Below are positions 11,401-22,702 of a DNA stretch of 64,000 nucleotides, in pieces (positions within the stretch are counted from its first letter, which is position 1; the number at the start of each line of letters is the position of its first letter). This DNA comes from Otatea glauca. Lineage: Eukaryota; Streptophyta; Magnoliopsida; Poales; Poaceae. Under the pieces are notes generated by a model. The model saw nothing but the letters and a program-made list of their open reading frames with translations. It searched no databases and was not told where the DNA came from. A program made the position numbers and the translations under genes. Where the stretch lies: NCBI GenBank assembly GCA_036346275.1, contig CM070724.1:51089038-51153037 (forward strand). The letters are read 5' to 3'.

Positions 11401-13757
11401 TTTTCAACTAAATCCTGTTAGTTCAATACCCTTAAAAATCATGGTTGTCGTAATCTTTAATATCATATAAGCTTTTTCAACAATGAATAGGATGTCTTGT
11501 CTAAACCCTAAAATGTGTGAAATCAACTTAGAAATGTCCTTCAAAGTATATGCTATCCAATTTTGAAGAAATATTCTTATTTCATCTTGTTTTGCATATA
11601 AATTCTATTAGCCAAATAACCCTAAGTGTTATGTCTAATGAGTTTCATAATATGAATAATTGAACTTTGTAATAATAATGAAGTTTGTAGCTAATATATT
11701 TGTATCTCCAGAACCTTCTTAAAAACCATGATTAAATCTAATAACCTAGCTTAATAGATCTAAGATATTCAAAATCACTTCTTATGCAAAATCGCTTAAG
11801 GTTAAGTGCTATTTGCATAACCCTAACCCTAACTAGTGTTTTAATTCTTTTAATCCAAATAATTTTAGCATCTATAATTTGAAATAAAAAAATACAAGAA
11901 TTCATATTTTTTAGCCTCTTGAATTCGTAAATCAAGAATATATAATCTATAAAAGGAACCATAAGTTTAAGAATAATGTAATTACCTAAATAATTCAAAC
12001 CCTAAAGGGTCCCTGTTTTCTGCAGTGAATCTTTATTTGATTTCCTATCTATTTTCTTTTTGCCCTTATTGAAGTTTATTATTTGCTATATTTTCCGATT
12101 GATCGACGTGTCGAATCCGACGTCGCTACCTCCGTCATCTGCAACCGCGTCTTCGTCGTAAGCAATAAATAAGCAAGGCAAGCACCTCCTTTGATCATCT
12201 TGATCCCAGAATTTAATTTGCGTTGTGTTTATTAAAATGTTTCATGCATGCGTTTATTTTCTGTAAATTCGCTATTTTATGGTGTTGGTAGTTACCCCTG
12301 TTGTCTCATGAAACTTCCTTGATAAGTATGAACATGTGTACCTTGTTAACCATAGATTGAGCTTAGACAATTACTTAATGTCATTATGGGTATATGCGAT
12401 TACAGTTTATCCATGCTTAGCCATGCTTTTAGAACTAAAGAGGTTGATGATCAGATCAAAATTTGTTTCTTGAGAAATGGAAAATATTGGAATTGAAGCT
12501 GTTGGTTATGGGTATTTTGATTAAAAACTCAAAACAAAACTATGGTTTTGATGTGGGTGATTATTGGCAATAGCCGGAGGTGCAGAGGGATTTGCACGTA
12601 GTGTAGGGTGGAGTATCGCCCGTGTCGGATTAAGGACCGAACTTTGTGTTATATGATCCAAGATAAACCGTACAACCACAAGTGTTGGTATGGGTCATCC
12701 TTAAACCAATTAAGTTATCTAGTTTAACTTTACACATTGGTAGGCTGAAGTAGTACGAGCTCTCCTTTCGAGGTTTGCTCTACGGGGTGCCCACACCGAG
12801 GTGTTGGGAACAACACTTACCAATATAACGGTGTACGCCATGTCTATGGGAAGTTCCAACATTTCTATGCTCGAGTTCTTCCAAAGATAGCATGGGTTTT
12901 ATCGTCCGGTCTTTGGTGCAAAGTTAACTTAAATAATGTAAAGGTTTTCGTCATGAACATTCTGGCCACACGCCGAAGGTGCGTGAAACATGCGGCAAAA
13001 AGAAAAGGTCATGACTTGTGGGTAAAGTTGTACACCTCTGCAGAGTGTAAATCTAATCGATTAGCCTTCACCTCGGTTATGGGAAACTTGGTGAACTTGC
13101 ACTAGTTAAATGTTTTGTATTTTCTAAAATGGGTTTTGGTTTGGAACCTGTTTAACAGCTTTTGTTTCATGTCAAAGGATCGACATTGTTGGATTCCATT
13201 TCTGGATTATTCGATATTCACGAAGGGTTGTGAGTATTACTTATGCTTTACTTATTTCATATCAGTCACTTGCTCTTTTAAATTCCGTTTGCAAATAACT
13301 TATTTTACAGTATCAATTCTGCTTTATGCAAATTAACTGTAGTAGCCTCCTTTGAAATGGTCTGCATATATTATAGGTTTTGCTCAAGTCTTGCGGAGTA
13401 CGAAAGTACTCACCCTTGCTTATATGTTGTTTTTAGGTGGATAAGTTAGCGAAGCTTCGAAGTTATCCCTTTCGTCGCAGGTTGCGGGATTTTCTTCATC
13501 GTGTTCTTTCTAGGGATTATGCCTTGTCAGTTACCTGCGGGTATGGATGGGCACACTACAAGACTTTACTTCTTTTGCTGCTATATCTCTGATGTTGTAA
13601 AGTTTTCTTTATGTAATAGCTTTCGCTTACTAATATTCGTTGTATGGTTGTGATTCCAATTGGTGTGTATGTGCGTACTAGCTACTAATCATGGTACTAG
13701 TACGGGATACACATTAGATTTCCATTTTTGCAGGTATGTAAAAATGGGGGTCGTTAC
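8462..13757 (+). repeat. Very long solo LTR (about 5.3 kb), Ty3/Gypsy type
   Basis: It starts TGGTAGCATCCCGAAAA, the same kind of start (TGTAACATCCC) as the other long LTRs here, and ends at GGGGGTCGTTAC. The layout matches them: AT-rich start, GC-rich core (about 9240-10250) with a TATA box, a long AT-rich part, then GAGTACGAAAGTACTCACCC (13397-13416) and the 3' end. The 3' 2 kb aligns with 54381-56404. Flanks are ATCTC before and GTCTC after, a possible target duplication with one mismatch. No gag or pol follows, so it is read as a solo LTR. The 5.3 kb length is at the upper end for plant LTRs; an undetected insertion inside is possible. Confidence 0.55.
9623..9630 (+). promoter_or_regulatory. 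TATA box of the solo LTR
   Basis: CTATAAATA lies within GCGGCCTATAAATACCCC, at the expected place in the GC-rich core. The other long LTRs have a TATA-like box in the same context (19214, 28111, 49043, 59468). Confidence 0.6.
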
Positions 13758-14233
13758 GTCTCTCTGGCTAGAACCTCTGGCAATTGGTATAGGCTAACAC
13801 CTACTTCATGCAAAGGGAACACAGAATAAAATTTCAAAGAGCTTTGATATTTATAGAACACGGTGGTTTTATGTGTAGTGGATGAGATGCTTCCGATTGA
13901 TATCTTGCTTGATGCATGTTTATCTAGTTTTTACTGACTCATATGTTACGTACGGTTTCCAACTTTCCATTATGCTATGAATGTACTGCTGATGTGCTTG
14001 CATCTGTGCCTATTTATTAGTCTCAAATACTTATAAGACTTGAGATTAGTTTTGCTCATATGTTTGGTTTCGTACCTCGCTAGGGAGAAAAAAAGTGAAG
14101 TGCTATAGGAATTAGAAACACAAGGGTGTGGTGCGCTAGCTTTAGGCAATCTCACCCAATCCATTCAAACAAGAAAATTAAGGCAATCTCATCCAGCAGT
14201 AACTAGAGATGTATGAGGGATTAAGGCATAAAT
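13758..14233. other. Intergenic, left flank of the nested cluster
   Basis: No gene or repeat was recognised. The last five bases, TAAAT (14229-14233), are the left target duplication of the Copia element; the right copy is at 40086-40090. This sequence was contiguous with 40091 onwards before the insertion. Confidence 0.6.
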
Positions 14234-14459
14234 TGTTAAAGGACCTCGCTATCGAATAGTCCGGGGTTCCCGAACAGATCTGAATTGGAGAACAGAAAGA
14301 GAGAGACACGTGTTTAAGGAGAGCAACAGCGAAAATTCTTTATTGCTAATGATTTCTGGTACATTGGGGGGGACCCCCTCCTCCTTTCATAGCGCTCACC
14401 CAGGGTTTAGGCTAAGGGACCAGCATGGGCCTTCAATGGGCCATCTAGGTTTCCCAACA
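14234..14459 (-). repeat. Copia 3' LTR
   Basis: 226 bp, nearly identical to 39859-40085. It carries the inverted TG...CA ends (TGTTAA to CCCAACA on the plus strand) and abuts the TAAAT duplication on its outer side. The polypurine tract lies just inside, at 14460-14470 (CTCCCCCTT on the plus strand). Confidence 0.93.
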
Positions 14460-14707
14460 CTCCCCCTTGGGCCCTTTGCCGCGAGATACATATGCCTCAT
14501 TAAAACTCCAGAAAAACCCAGTGGGAAAAATACTTGGAGAAAGAGTACATAGCATACGCTTACTATGTTGCACGAATTGCCTCGTTAAAAACCTTCATGC
14601 AAGAAAACTTCATGAAAAACTTCCTAAGGAAAAAGAGTACAATTCTCCCAACTTCCATTACTAATCTTCGAGATTCATGTTGGGTATTCATAATTCATCT
14701 TCGAGAT

Positions 14708-15244
14708 TTATGTGGGAGTATGTGAAATATCTCCCCCTAAAATCTGCACTTCTCTAAGTCTCATCATCCCAATTCCTTTCACGCACCTTTCAAAGGTAGA
14801 TGCTGGGAGTGATTTAGTGAACAAATCTGCAAGATTTTCACATGACTTAGTATGCAATATATTGATCTCGTTCATCTTATGCAATTCGTGAGCATAGAAG
14901 AACTTGGGGTTGATATGCTTCGTGAGATTGCTCTTCACATAACCCATTTGTGCTTGGGCAACACAAGCTGCATTATCTTCATAAATGATTGTGGGAGTTT
15001 GCTCAATGTTCAAACCACATGACTTCTGGATGTGGTGAACCATTCTTCGGAGCCATGCACATTCACGAGATGCTTCATACAAAGCGATGATTTCCGAGTG
15101 GTTTGTCGACGTCGAGACAAGAGTCTGCTTAGACGACTTCCAAGAAATTGTTGTTCCTCCACATAGGAAAACATAGCCGGTTTGGGACTTGCCAGTATGC
15201 GGGTCTGATAAATACCCAGCATCAGCATAGCCAACCAAATTCAA
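14708..15244 (-). pseudogene. Copia RNase H domain
   Basis: An open frame of 178 residues shows the Copia RNase H pattern: GYADAGYLSD near the start (first catalytic Asp), then TGYVFLCGGTTISWKSSKQ, STSTNHSEIIAL (catalytic Glu), and YEDNAACVAQA (third acid). It ends in the usual tail ADLFTKSLP...GIGMMRLREV. It continues the reverse transcriptase across a frame change at about 15242. The domain itself is uninterrupted, but it is part of a broken polyprotein. Confidence 0.9.
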
Positions 15245-16325
15245 TTCATTGTTTCTTTTGAAAAACAGACCAAGGTCTTTGCTTCCTTGGAGGTAGCGGA
15301 AGATATCCTTGATCCCTTTCCAATGCCTTTTGGTGGGTTACGCCTTTGTCGAGCTAGCAAATTCACAGCGAACGCAATGTCCGGCCTAGTGCTATTCGCA
15401 AGGTACATGAGCGCTCCAACTGCACTAAGATATGGGAATTCTGCTCCCAGGACTTCCTCCCCCTCTTCTCTAGGTCTGTATGGGTCTAGGTCTGCTTGGA
15501 GTGACCTTCCGACCATTTGAGTCTTCGCAGGATATGCTTTTTCAAATCCAAACCTTTCCAACACTTTCTGTGTGTAGGTTGATTGATGTACCAAGATTCC
15601 TCCTTGGACATGTTCAAGCTGCAAGCCTAAACAAAACTTGGTTTTACCCAAATATTTCATTTCAAACTCAAACTTCAAGTATGAGCATGCCTCTTCAATT
15701 TCTTCATCCGTCCCAATGATGTTCAAGTCATCTACATAGACGGAGATTATACTGAAATTCATTCGGGATCATTGTATAAACACACATGGACAATCTTCAT
15801 TGTTTGTGTAGCCTTTCTTGCAGAGAAAGTCACTCAGCGATTGTACCACATTCTTCTGGCCGCTTGACCCATTACACAATGATTTCTCCAATTTCACACT
15901 TTGTCAGGTTTCTATTTGCTCCGTCTTGGTTCGGGATAGGAATTCCTTCCTGACTTTCATGTATATCTCCGAATCCAAGTTTCCATACAAATATCTTGTG
16001 ACAACATCCATTAGCTTCATTCTCAACTTCAAGTTGATGCCATTGAGATCAAATATCTAAAGGTAATTCCTCCCATGACCGGAGAATAGGTTTCTTCATA
16101 ATCAACTCTAGGACGTTGAGTGAAACCTTGAGCTACGAGCCTTGCCTTGTACCTTACAACTTCGTTGTTTTCATTTCTCTTCCAACAAAGACCCATTTGT
16201 GACCTCACGGGTTTATATGGGAAGGTGTGCGGCATACGGGCCCAAACACCTCTCTCTTGTTCAGAGAGACTTACTCTGCAGTGATTGCCTTTTTCCATTC
16301 TTCCCAATCTAGCCTTTTCTTGCAC
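15245..16325 (-). pseudogene. Copia reverse transcriptase, frame-shifted
   Basis: Two frames carry the enzyme. The part at 16029-16325 has the N-terminal hallmark YKARLVAQGFTQ..RVDYEETYSPV. The part at 15241-15762 has the catalytic YVDDLNIIG and the downstream KYLGKTKFCLGLQ and YLSAVGALMYLANSTRPDIA. The segment between (about 15763-16028) holds the fingers and palm in shifted frames with stops. The 5' end continues into the linker at 37903-38349 once the MULE is removed. Confidence 0.88.
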
Positions 16326-16459
16326 TCTGCTAGAGATGCAGGCTCGGGATCATGATCAATGATCGAGGCAATCTTCTTTGCGAAGTATGCATCAACGTTG
16401 GCTGTTGCTCTATTCAGGGATTCTCCTGTTATTACAAAGTTTATGGTCATTTCTTCATG

Positions 16460-16741
16460 GATTTTTTTTTAAATAATACTATTTTTATTCTATTTTACAA
16501 AAATAATATGCCGATTTTTTTTTACAAAACTACCCATATGTCGCCATTTCAAATGGCGACAGAAAGTCTGTCGCCATTTCAAATGGCGACGACGACTGTC
16601 GCCGTTTGGATAGGGACAGATCTCTGTCGCCATTTCAAATGGCGACAGAGTCTGTCACCGATTGAAAACCGACAGACTTTGTGTCGCCATTTGAAATAGC
16701 GAAGAACTCTCTGTCGCCATTTGAAACGGCGACAGAGAGGT
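16460..16741 (+). repeat. MULE left terminal inverted repeat
   Basis: The outer part contains AAATAATACTATTTTTATTC, a TTTTACAAAAATAATAT block and ACAAAACTACCCAT; each occurs in reverse complement at 37810-37893. The inner part holds seven palindromes or near-palindromes of the type CTGTCGCCATTT.AAATGGCGACAG (about 16539, 16569, 16597, 16623, 16652, 16682 and 16710). The variant GTTTGGATAGGGACAG at the third position is matched at the same rank in the right end. Confidence 0.9.
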
Positions 16742-17214
16742 TTAGCCCATTTTTTTATTCGAATTGCAATGTATGTAAATTATGAGCTGTAGTGTAGTTA
16801 ATAAAAAGTCAGTATTAGTTGTTGTGATGTTTTACGAGAGGGAGATTAAAAAGAGTGCGAATCGAGATCTGGGAGAATGATTTTTAGACTTTTCGACGAC
16901 CAGTAAAATTTAATGTTTAAATGTAATTTTTAGGAAGAGTAGACCAGATTTGCTCTTTGATATATGCACTACCATATTCTGGGAAAATATTTAATTTACA
17001 CCTTGCTTTGCATCTAATTTCCACTAGTGCAACAACCCTAAGTATTATAGTCGACAACAACGCATGTTATAAATAGTTCCCACGAAGCACTTAAATTATT
17101 TGTTGAACATATATATAAGGGCACATACATCGAAAGTTCAGATGATAAAATAAGCAATAGATAGATTATATTGCAAGGGCATTACAACAATGACGAAATT
17201 GCTTGCCGAACTAA

Positions 17215-18531
17215 CTAACGAAAGCACTGGTTGTCATGGTGGAACAAATGATCGTTCCGCCTATCTGGGTACAACCAGAATGATGTCCCATATTTTCTGC
17301 ATATTACCTGACCCGTGTAAATTTGGAGATTTGTCCTCGGACACCGCTCAATCCCCACTATGAAAGAACTCCATGGGGATCCGCAGTGCTCCCAGGTGTC
17401 GCCGAATGGGTGGCCTATGCCGTACGTCTCGGGTGTGTAAGACAGAATTTTTTGGTCTTTTTGATGTGGATTTCTGCCCTCCCACATGGGCATGTCATCC
17501 CAATTCCCGGCGTCCCTTATGTTATTACCACCTGGGTTCCCGGATGGTCTGCGTAACGCGTCAAGGATTTGTTGCGTGGTGCGGACCTCGGCCGGCTGCT
17601 TCCCCTTGTCCCTTCCTCTTCGAGAGGAGGTACCCTCTTGCACCTCTGGTGTGTTGGCCGTTGGCGGACACTTGCGGAGACGCCTGCTCTGTTTCGGCTC
17701 GCACTCCACTGTATGGTGCAGGAGGTGTGTGTTGGGCTTATCGTTGTACAACCGGAAGCGTGCCCTGCAGTCAATGCAGTATGCCCGCGTTGGCCGTTGA
17801 ATAACACCGTAGGCGTACTCGGGGTCTGGCTTTTCTGGGCGGTAGTAGCACCACGGGGAGGGTTGCTCCCCCCAGTTATCCCATACGGGAAGTTTGAGAT
17901 GTGGGTGGTACGTCTCCGGGTCCACCCAGTTGAAGTAGCCGCACCATTCATCCTCGGCCAAGGGGCACCGGTAGAATCTCCGATCCGCTAGTTCATCGTG
18001 GCAGGTATCAACCACTGCCTGAAGGCCGTGTTCGCAAAAGTCAGGGCTTTCGGGTGGCCCCTGGGGAGGTTTCTCCTTTGACTCGAGCAATTTCGCAATT
18101 TTCTTTTTGAACTCCTGTATGGGATGAACTGGTTTAGAATTACTACTTTGTGAGTGAAGCATGGGTTCGTCGCATGAAACTCACCGATTGGTTGGCCTCT
18201 TGCCCACCGCCCGAACTCTGTCGCTCTAGAACAGGGGCGTATCTGGCGGCCTCCCACCGGTTGAAGTTCTCGGCGAAGCGGGTTAGGCGTCGTGGCGCTT
18301 GTAGATAAATTCGTAGTCACGTCGTTACGGGCGTCGATCCATTGGAAGAAGCAACACCGGTCCTTGTCGAGAAAGGAAAGAACGATCGTGAAATGGTACC
18401 GTTAGCTTTGTATTTTATGGATACAAGTAGGTTTACCTGGTAGGGGCGGCAACAACAGTAGTGAGCGCGGGCGGCCGTCTCTCCGTGGGTAGATTGCATC
18501 ATCTTCGCCGAAAGGCTGCACGATTTGTCAC
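17215..18531 (-). pseudogene. GRF-type zinc-finger protein gene, 3' exons (MULE cargo)
   Basis: Two GRF-like fingers are visible. The first is encoded by the end of the exon at 18437-18531 and the exon at 18185-18362: cysteines near KSC, then ARAHYCCCRPYQ and, after an intron with GT-AG ends (18363-18436), DRCCFFQWIDAR. The second is in the long exon 17215-18114: CEHGLQAVV...RRFYRCPLAEDEWCGYFNW. A second small intron (18115-18184) has a GTGAGT donor and a CAG acceptor. The last 60 residues have Cys/His pairs but no family I know. GRF fingers (known from NEIL3 and topoisomerase III) bind single-stranded DNA; the role here is inferred only. Frame changes occur between 18200 and 18340. The upstream part of the gene is cut off by the Gypsy at 18531/30672. 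Confidence 0.7.
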
Positions 18532-19213
18532 TGTAACATCCCAAAAATTTGACTTATAATTTCGCTCACGTGCATTTTTGTGATTTTCTGAAATTATTGG
18601 ATTTTTCCAGAAATTATTTGAATTTATTTTAATTAAGTATATTGAACCTTTGGTGAAAACTAATTATATATAGATAAGAATAATATGAAGTTTTGTCAAA
18701 AATATTTTATTTGAGTCCAGAATGTTTCAAAGTATTTATGAGAATTTTCTTGGATTTTTCCTGATATTTTAATTGCCTTAAATGAATTAATCTAATTTCG
18801 GAATTATTTTAAATCGAGCGTTGGATCGAGTGAATAATCTTGGGCCAAGCCCGAAGATCGTGCATGCGAGGCCCATCGCGGTGCGGCCCGTTAGCCCGTT
18901 CCCCCGCCGCCTCGCGTATGGACCATTGGATCCAAATCAGACGGCTGTCTCCTTTCGCGAAACCCTAGCGACTTCGGCCGTTAGATCAAGATCGCGCGGT
19001 GAGGATTCCTTGCGTCGTTTTGGAAAGATTTGATCGCATCCGTTGATTTTGGAAAGAGCGGATCGGATCGTATCGCGTTTGGGGGAATCGTAGCCGTTCA
19101 TCGCAGATCGGACGGACCGCAGTCATCGTCTCCGATTCGGTTTCCGAATCCGCCGCCGCTTGCCGTCGTCGCCGCGTGATTTTAGGGTTGCCTTTTCTGG
19201 GCGTTCGCCGAGG

Positions 19214-19221
19214 CTATTTAA
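19214..19221 (+). promoter_or_regulatory. TATA-like box of the Gypsy LTR
   Basis: TATTTAAA in the context GCCGAGGCTATTTAAAGCGCGG. The context is conserved in the 3' LTR (28111-28118) and, as GCCGAGGCTATAAATAGGGG, in the solo LTR at 59461, which supports a promoter role. Confidence 0.6.
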
Positions 19222-19724
19222 AGCGCGGACCGCACTCCGAGGATCGCCATCCCAAAGCGCATCCGCCAGTGCTAGCCTTCGCCGTGAGTCGCCGCCGTAG
19301 CCTCGCGAGAGCTCTCCGAGTTTGCTCTTCGCCGCGCGGTTTTCTTGAGTTCCGTCGTCGTCGCTGCCGCCGTTCGCGAATCGGTTCGGATCCGAGTTCC
19401 TCGCGTCGTGCCGCGTCGAGTCTGCCCTTCTTCTCGCCGGAATCGCGTCGAAACGTCGTTCGGGTGGTCGTCTTCCTCCACTCCGGTGCAAGCCCGCCGC
19501 CGTGTCTCGGAGCTTCGCGCAGCCGTTGGAGCTTCGCCGAACCGTCCGGATCAAGCCACATCGCTTCTTCAGCAGTGTTCTGCTCGGGTATATTTCTAAC
19601 CGTTAGATTCGAATAGATGTTCGGGATTGAGACGCGTGTGCGTAGTATGTCAGCCGTTGGATCGTCTCGCAGATGTGCGACGCGTGTCGGTGCGGGTACC
19701 GAAGCATCGTGCGCCGGGTGCACC

Positions 19725-19923
19725 GTGGACAGGCGTGTGCCGTGGACTTGGTCCATAGACCGAGCGACGTGGCGCAATTTGATTGGCCCACGTATCGCGA
19801 TGACGTCATGCTGATATCACCCGGTCCACAGCACAGTATCTCGAGTCCACGGTGGACCAACGTGTTTTCGTGGACCAAGTCCATGCGCCGAGGCCACGTG
19901 TCCGTCTCTGACTGGTCCACGTG
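19725..19923 (+). promoter_or_regulatory. Cluster of GTGGAC/GTCCAC repeats, two G-boxes and TGACGTCA
   Basis: Within about 200 bp there are at least eight GTGGAC or GTCCA(C/T) hexamers on both strands (19725, 19742, 19751, 19824, 19845, 19852, 19870, 19880, 19915), two CACGTG cores (19895-19900 and 19918-19923) and the palindrome TGACGTCA (19801-19808). G-boxes and TGACG palindromes are known plant bZIP binding sites. The cluster is present in the 3' LTR (28625-28823). It lies downstream of the TATA box, so it would act from within the transcribed leader. Function is inferred. Confidence 0.45.
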
Positions 19924-21766
19924 TCGCTTGCGCATTAATCGGTAATTTCCAGCAGAAAAACAATTCGGGAAAATCGGTTTTTCTAATTTCTGTATTTTCA
20001 GTATTTATTCAAACTTCAAAAGGCTATATCTTTTGCATTTTAACTCGGTTTGAGTGATTCAAATTTATAAAATTTGTAAAATCAAGATCTATTTATTGGT
20101 GAATTTTATTTTATTTTTGGAGTTTGTTTGCTCTCTGGTTTGGTGTTTATTTGCTATTTTGGCATCGTTTCGCGTAGACGTTGAACTGCTCGGTGATCCG
20201 GAGGAAGATTCGTCGCTCCAAGACCCAAGCTCAGATCAAGACCAACACCTACTCCAAGGCAAGTTGTGCTTTGATCATGTTGAGCCTACGATTACAAAAA
20301 CTGCTATATTGTTTTACTTTATTGCATATTATTTGACATGTACAAATGTCTTCAATTAAATTTGGGACTTAGCTATTATACCCAATTGCTCTATACCCTA
20401 CCTTGCCATTTGTATACCATGATATATTGTCACCCTAGATTGGTTCATTATAGTTGGTTAGTAATAATAATCAACATGGGATGGTTAGACCGTATTAGTT
20501 GCTTAGTCATGCCACGCCATCACATGTACTTTAGTCTTTGATAAATAATCTTGACTAATGGAATATGGAACGATGTTATGAACTTGTGTGTCATGTGTGG
20601 TCACACGATGAGATTGAGTTGCGGTGGCGAGAGGATGTCACGCAACGAGGTTAAATTGCTGATGGCACGTGGTGCTTGGTAATCAACTGGGGTGGTAATG
20701 ATTTAGATTGGGGCAAGTGGAAAGGGGCAGTATGCCAAGGTGGGCCAAGATTGGCAGGGGTATGTGGAAGTCTTGCCTTAATCACTTTAAGGACTTAACC
20801 TTGCAAGCCTTTGACCCAGTCTCTCTTGCAACCACATGTCCGGAATGGGACAGACCTAGTGAATAATTTGTGAAACCTAGATTTGATCTTGTCGTGGTGA
20901 ATAGTGAGTCCCGGTTACGGTTTAACTCACATGGCGCAAGAGGGGGCCTGTTGTGGTGGTTTAACCCTTCAATGTTGAAACCTTAGCGGCGATCTTGGGT
21001 CTAGGTGTAGCATTGTAAAGGCTTTATTACGATCACTCGCCTTGGTGGTGTTTAGTTGTATCGTGTGGGTAAAGTGCATAACCTCTGCAGAGTGTACAAT
21101 CTATTCAATAGCCGTGCTCACGGTATTGAGCAAAGCTCGGAATTACTGATTAAGGGTTAGACTTTTGTTAAACAAAAACTTGTTCGGATGGCGGTGCCAT
21201 GGGAAGTGGAAAATTGATTTAGGGTTGGAAACTTGGTTTACTTCATAAATGCTGAATTTATTAATTATCATTATTGTTTTATCGCTTTTCAATCTATTTA
21301 TCAGTATTCTTGTTAAATCTTTCTTCGCAAAATAGCCATATTAGCCATTCCTTTGGATTAAGCCAAAGCATATAGAATATTAGACTTGCATTCTTGTGCA
21401 CAACTTGTTGGGTGCTTTATGTACTCACCCCAACAACACAACTTCGTAAGAGGAAGAATCTCGCCATTCATGGAAGAGGATTATTTGGATCACGAATGCT
21501 TAGGGTTCGAGCCTCGTCGGTTGCTGTGGTAAATCGGGAAGTCGCTACGCTTATTTATTTTTCATTGCTACTTATTTGTTTGTTCCTTATTTAAGCCCTG
21601 TGAGGCATTATTCATGTAAGACAACAGTTATCATTAATTATTGAAGTTTATGCTATATTCATTGTGTGTGATTGTGATAACATCTATGTTGAGCTGTGTG
21701 CACTAGCGTGATCTGAACTAGTCGTTATACACAGAGGGTCCTGATTTGCAAATTCGGGTCCCGACA

Positions 21767-21782
21767 GAGGTGGTATCGAGCC
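21767..21782 (+). promoter_or_regulatory. Primer binding site (initiator tRNA-Met type, degenerate)
   Basis: Directly after the 5' LTR the sequence reads GAGGTGGTATCGAGCC. The part TGGTATC.GAGCC resembles the complement of the plant initiator methionine tRNA 3' end, with one base missing. This is the usual primer of Gypsy elements. Confidence 0.75.
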
Positions 21783-21979
21783 ATACCGACTATAGGTCTT
21801 TGCCTAGGTAGTTGGTATCTCTTAGGAGTGTCCAAAATTATTTTCTAAAGAAAAAGGTAAAATTTACTAATAAGAAACTCTTGGCTTATCTCATCCCTCT
21901 ACTCTCATCCTTGCTAAATTATCTTCTTTTTCGTTGCCGTTTCGAGTGGAGATCTTATTCAAAATTTTGTTTTGAATAG

Positions 21980-22702
21980 ATGCCGATCTTCCAGTCCTTC
22001 GAGTCAAGGCAGGGTGGCTACGCCATGGAGCTGTGGAGAGTTCTTCAAGTGATTGGAGGCTTTGATCGTCCGCTTTACCGAGGAAGCAACTTGAACGTCA
22101 ACGGTGTGCATCGGGGTTCTTCTCGCAGTCGATCATCTTCGCCGAGAGTGCGACGAGACCACGCACCGATCCACATCACCGCCGGAGGTTCACTTACGAG
22201 GCGGGAGTTCGGAGGCGCGGACTTGCTCTACGACGGATCTGCCACGACTACGCTTACGAGCTTCGCGACACCGTGTTTCGACTTCACCCAACAGTACGAG
22301 CGTGCGAGCGTCGACGGATCGTGGAGGGGTGTGTTCTGCGATACACCTTCTTGAGTTTGCCACCGCCAGAGGATCACCGAGGACACTGCGCAGGAGCTGG
22401 GGACAGCGTGTGAGGCGCTGAGAGTGGCGGAGCGAGAGCTTCAAAAGACCCGTGAAGCCGCAGCCAGAGTCATCGATGAGTTGGAGGAGGCCTTGCAGGT
22501 TGCCGAGGAGATAGCAGACCAGGTCGTCCAAGAGCCGGATGAGGTCGTCGAAGAAGAAGAAGAGGAAGAAGAAGACCCGGAAGAACGTGAGTGGGAGCCT
22601 GAGGAGCCAGCAGAAGGTCACCAGGATAGGTTCGCACCCATGCCAGCCCACCCACCGGTGTATGCACCAGATCAGTCTCAGCCAGGGTGGCTGGATGAGT
22701 GA
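21980..22702 (+). pseudogene. Extra frame upstream of gag, acidic coiled-coil end
   Basis: Between the primer site and gag there is a separate coding-like stretch. It begins near 21980 in one frame and moves through a second frame. At 22424-22702 it ends in a 92-residue frame with a helical part (AERELQKTREAAARVIDELE) followed by an acidic run (VVEEEEEEEEDPEE) and a proline-rich tail. It stops at 22702, well before the gag start at 22984. No domain was recognised. It may be an additional frame ahead of gag. Confidence 0.45.

Larger units (their letters stand above)
18532..21766 (+). repeat. Gypsy 5' LTR
   Basis: 3235 bp, starting TGTAACATCCCAAAAATTTG and ending GGGTCCCGACA. It has an AT-rich start, a GC-rich core with TATTTAAA (19214-19221), a G-box/GTCCAC cluster (19725-19923) and an AT-rich end. 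Differences from the 3' LTR are few and concentrated as small indels between about 19260 and 19400. Long frames on both strands in the GC-rich core are composition effects. Confidence 0.95.

Noticed and set aside
11817..11834. CCCTAACCCTAAC, a possible interstitial telomere repeat
   Set aside because: Only two units, and the unit is CCCTAA rather than the plant CCCTAAA; chance within AT-rich LTR sequence.
17323..17991. Plus-strand frames of 77-143 residues
   Set aside because: Antisense shadows of the minus-strand GRF zinc-finger exon, which has the clear domain and splice sites.
19123..19945. Long overlapping frames on both strands (up to 187 residues)
   Set aside because: They fall in the GC-rich LTR core, are Arg/Ser-rich, overlap on opposite strands and recur in the 3' LTR; this is a composition effect with no recognised domain.
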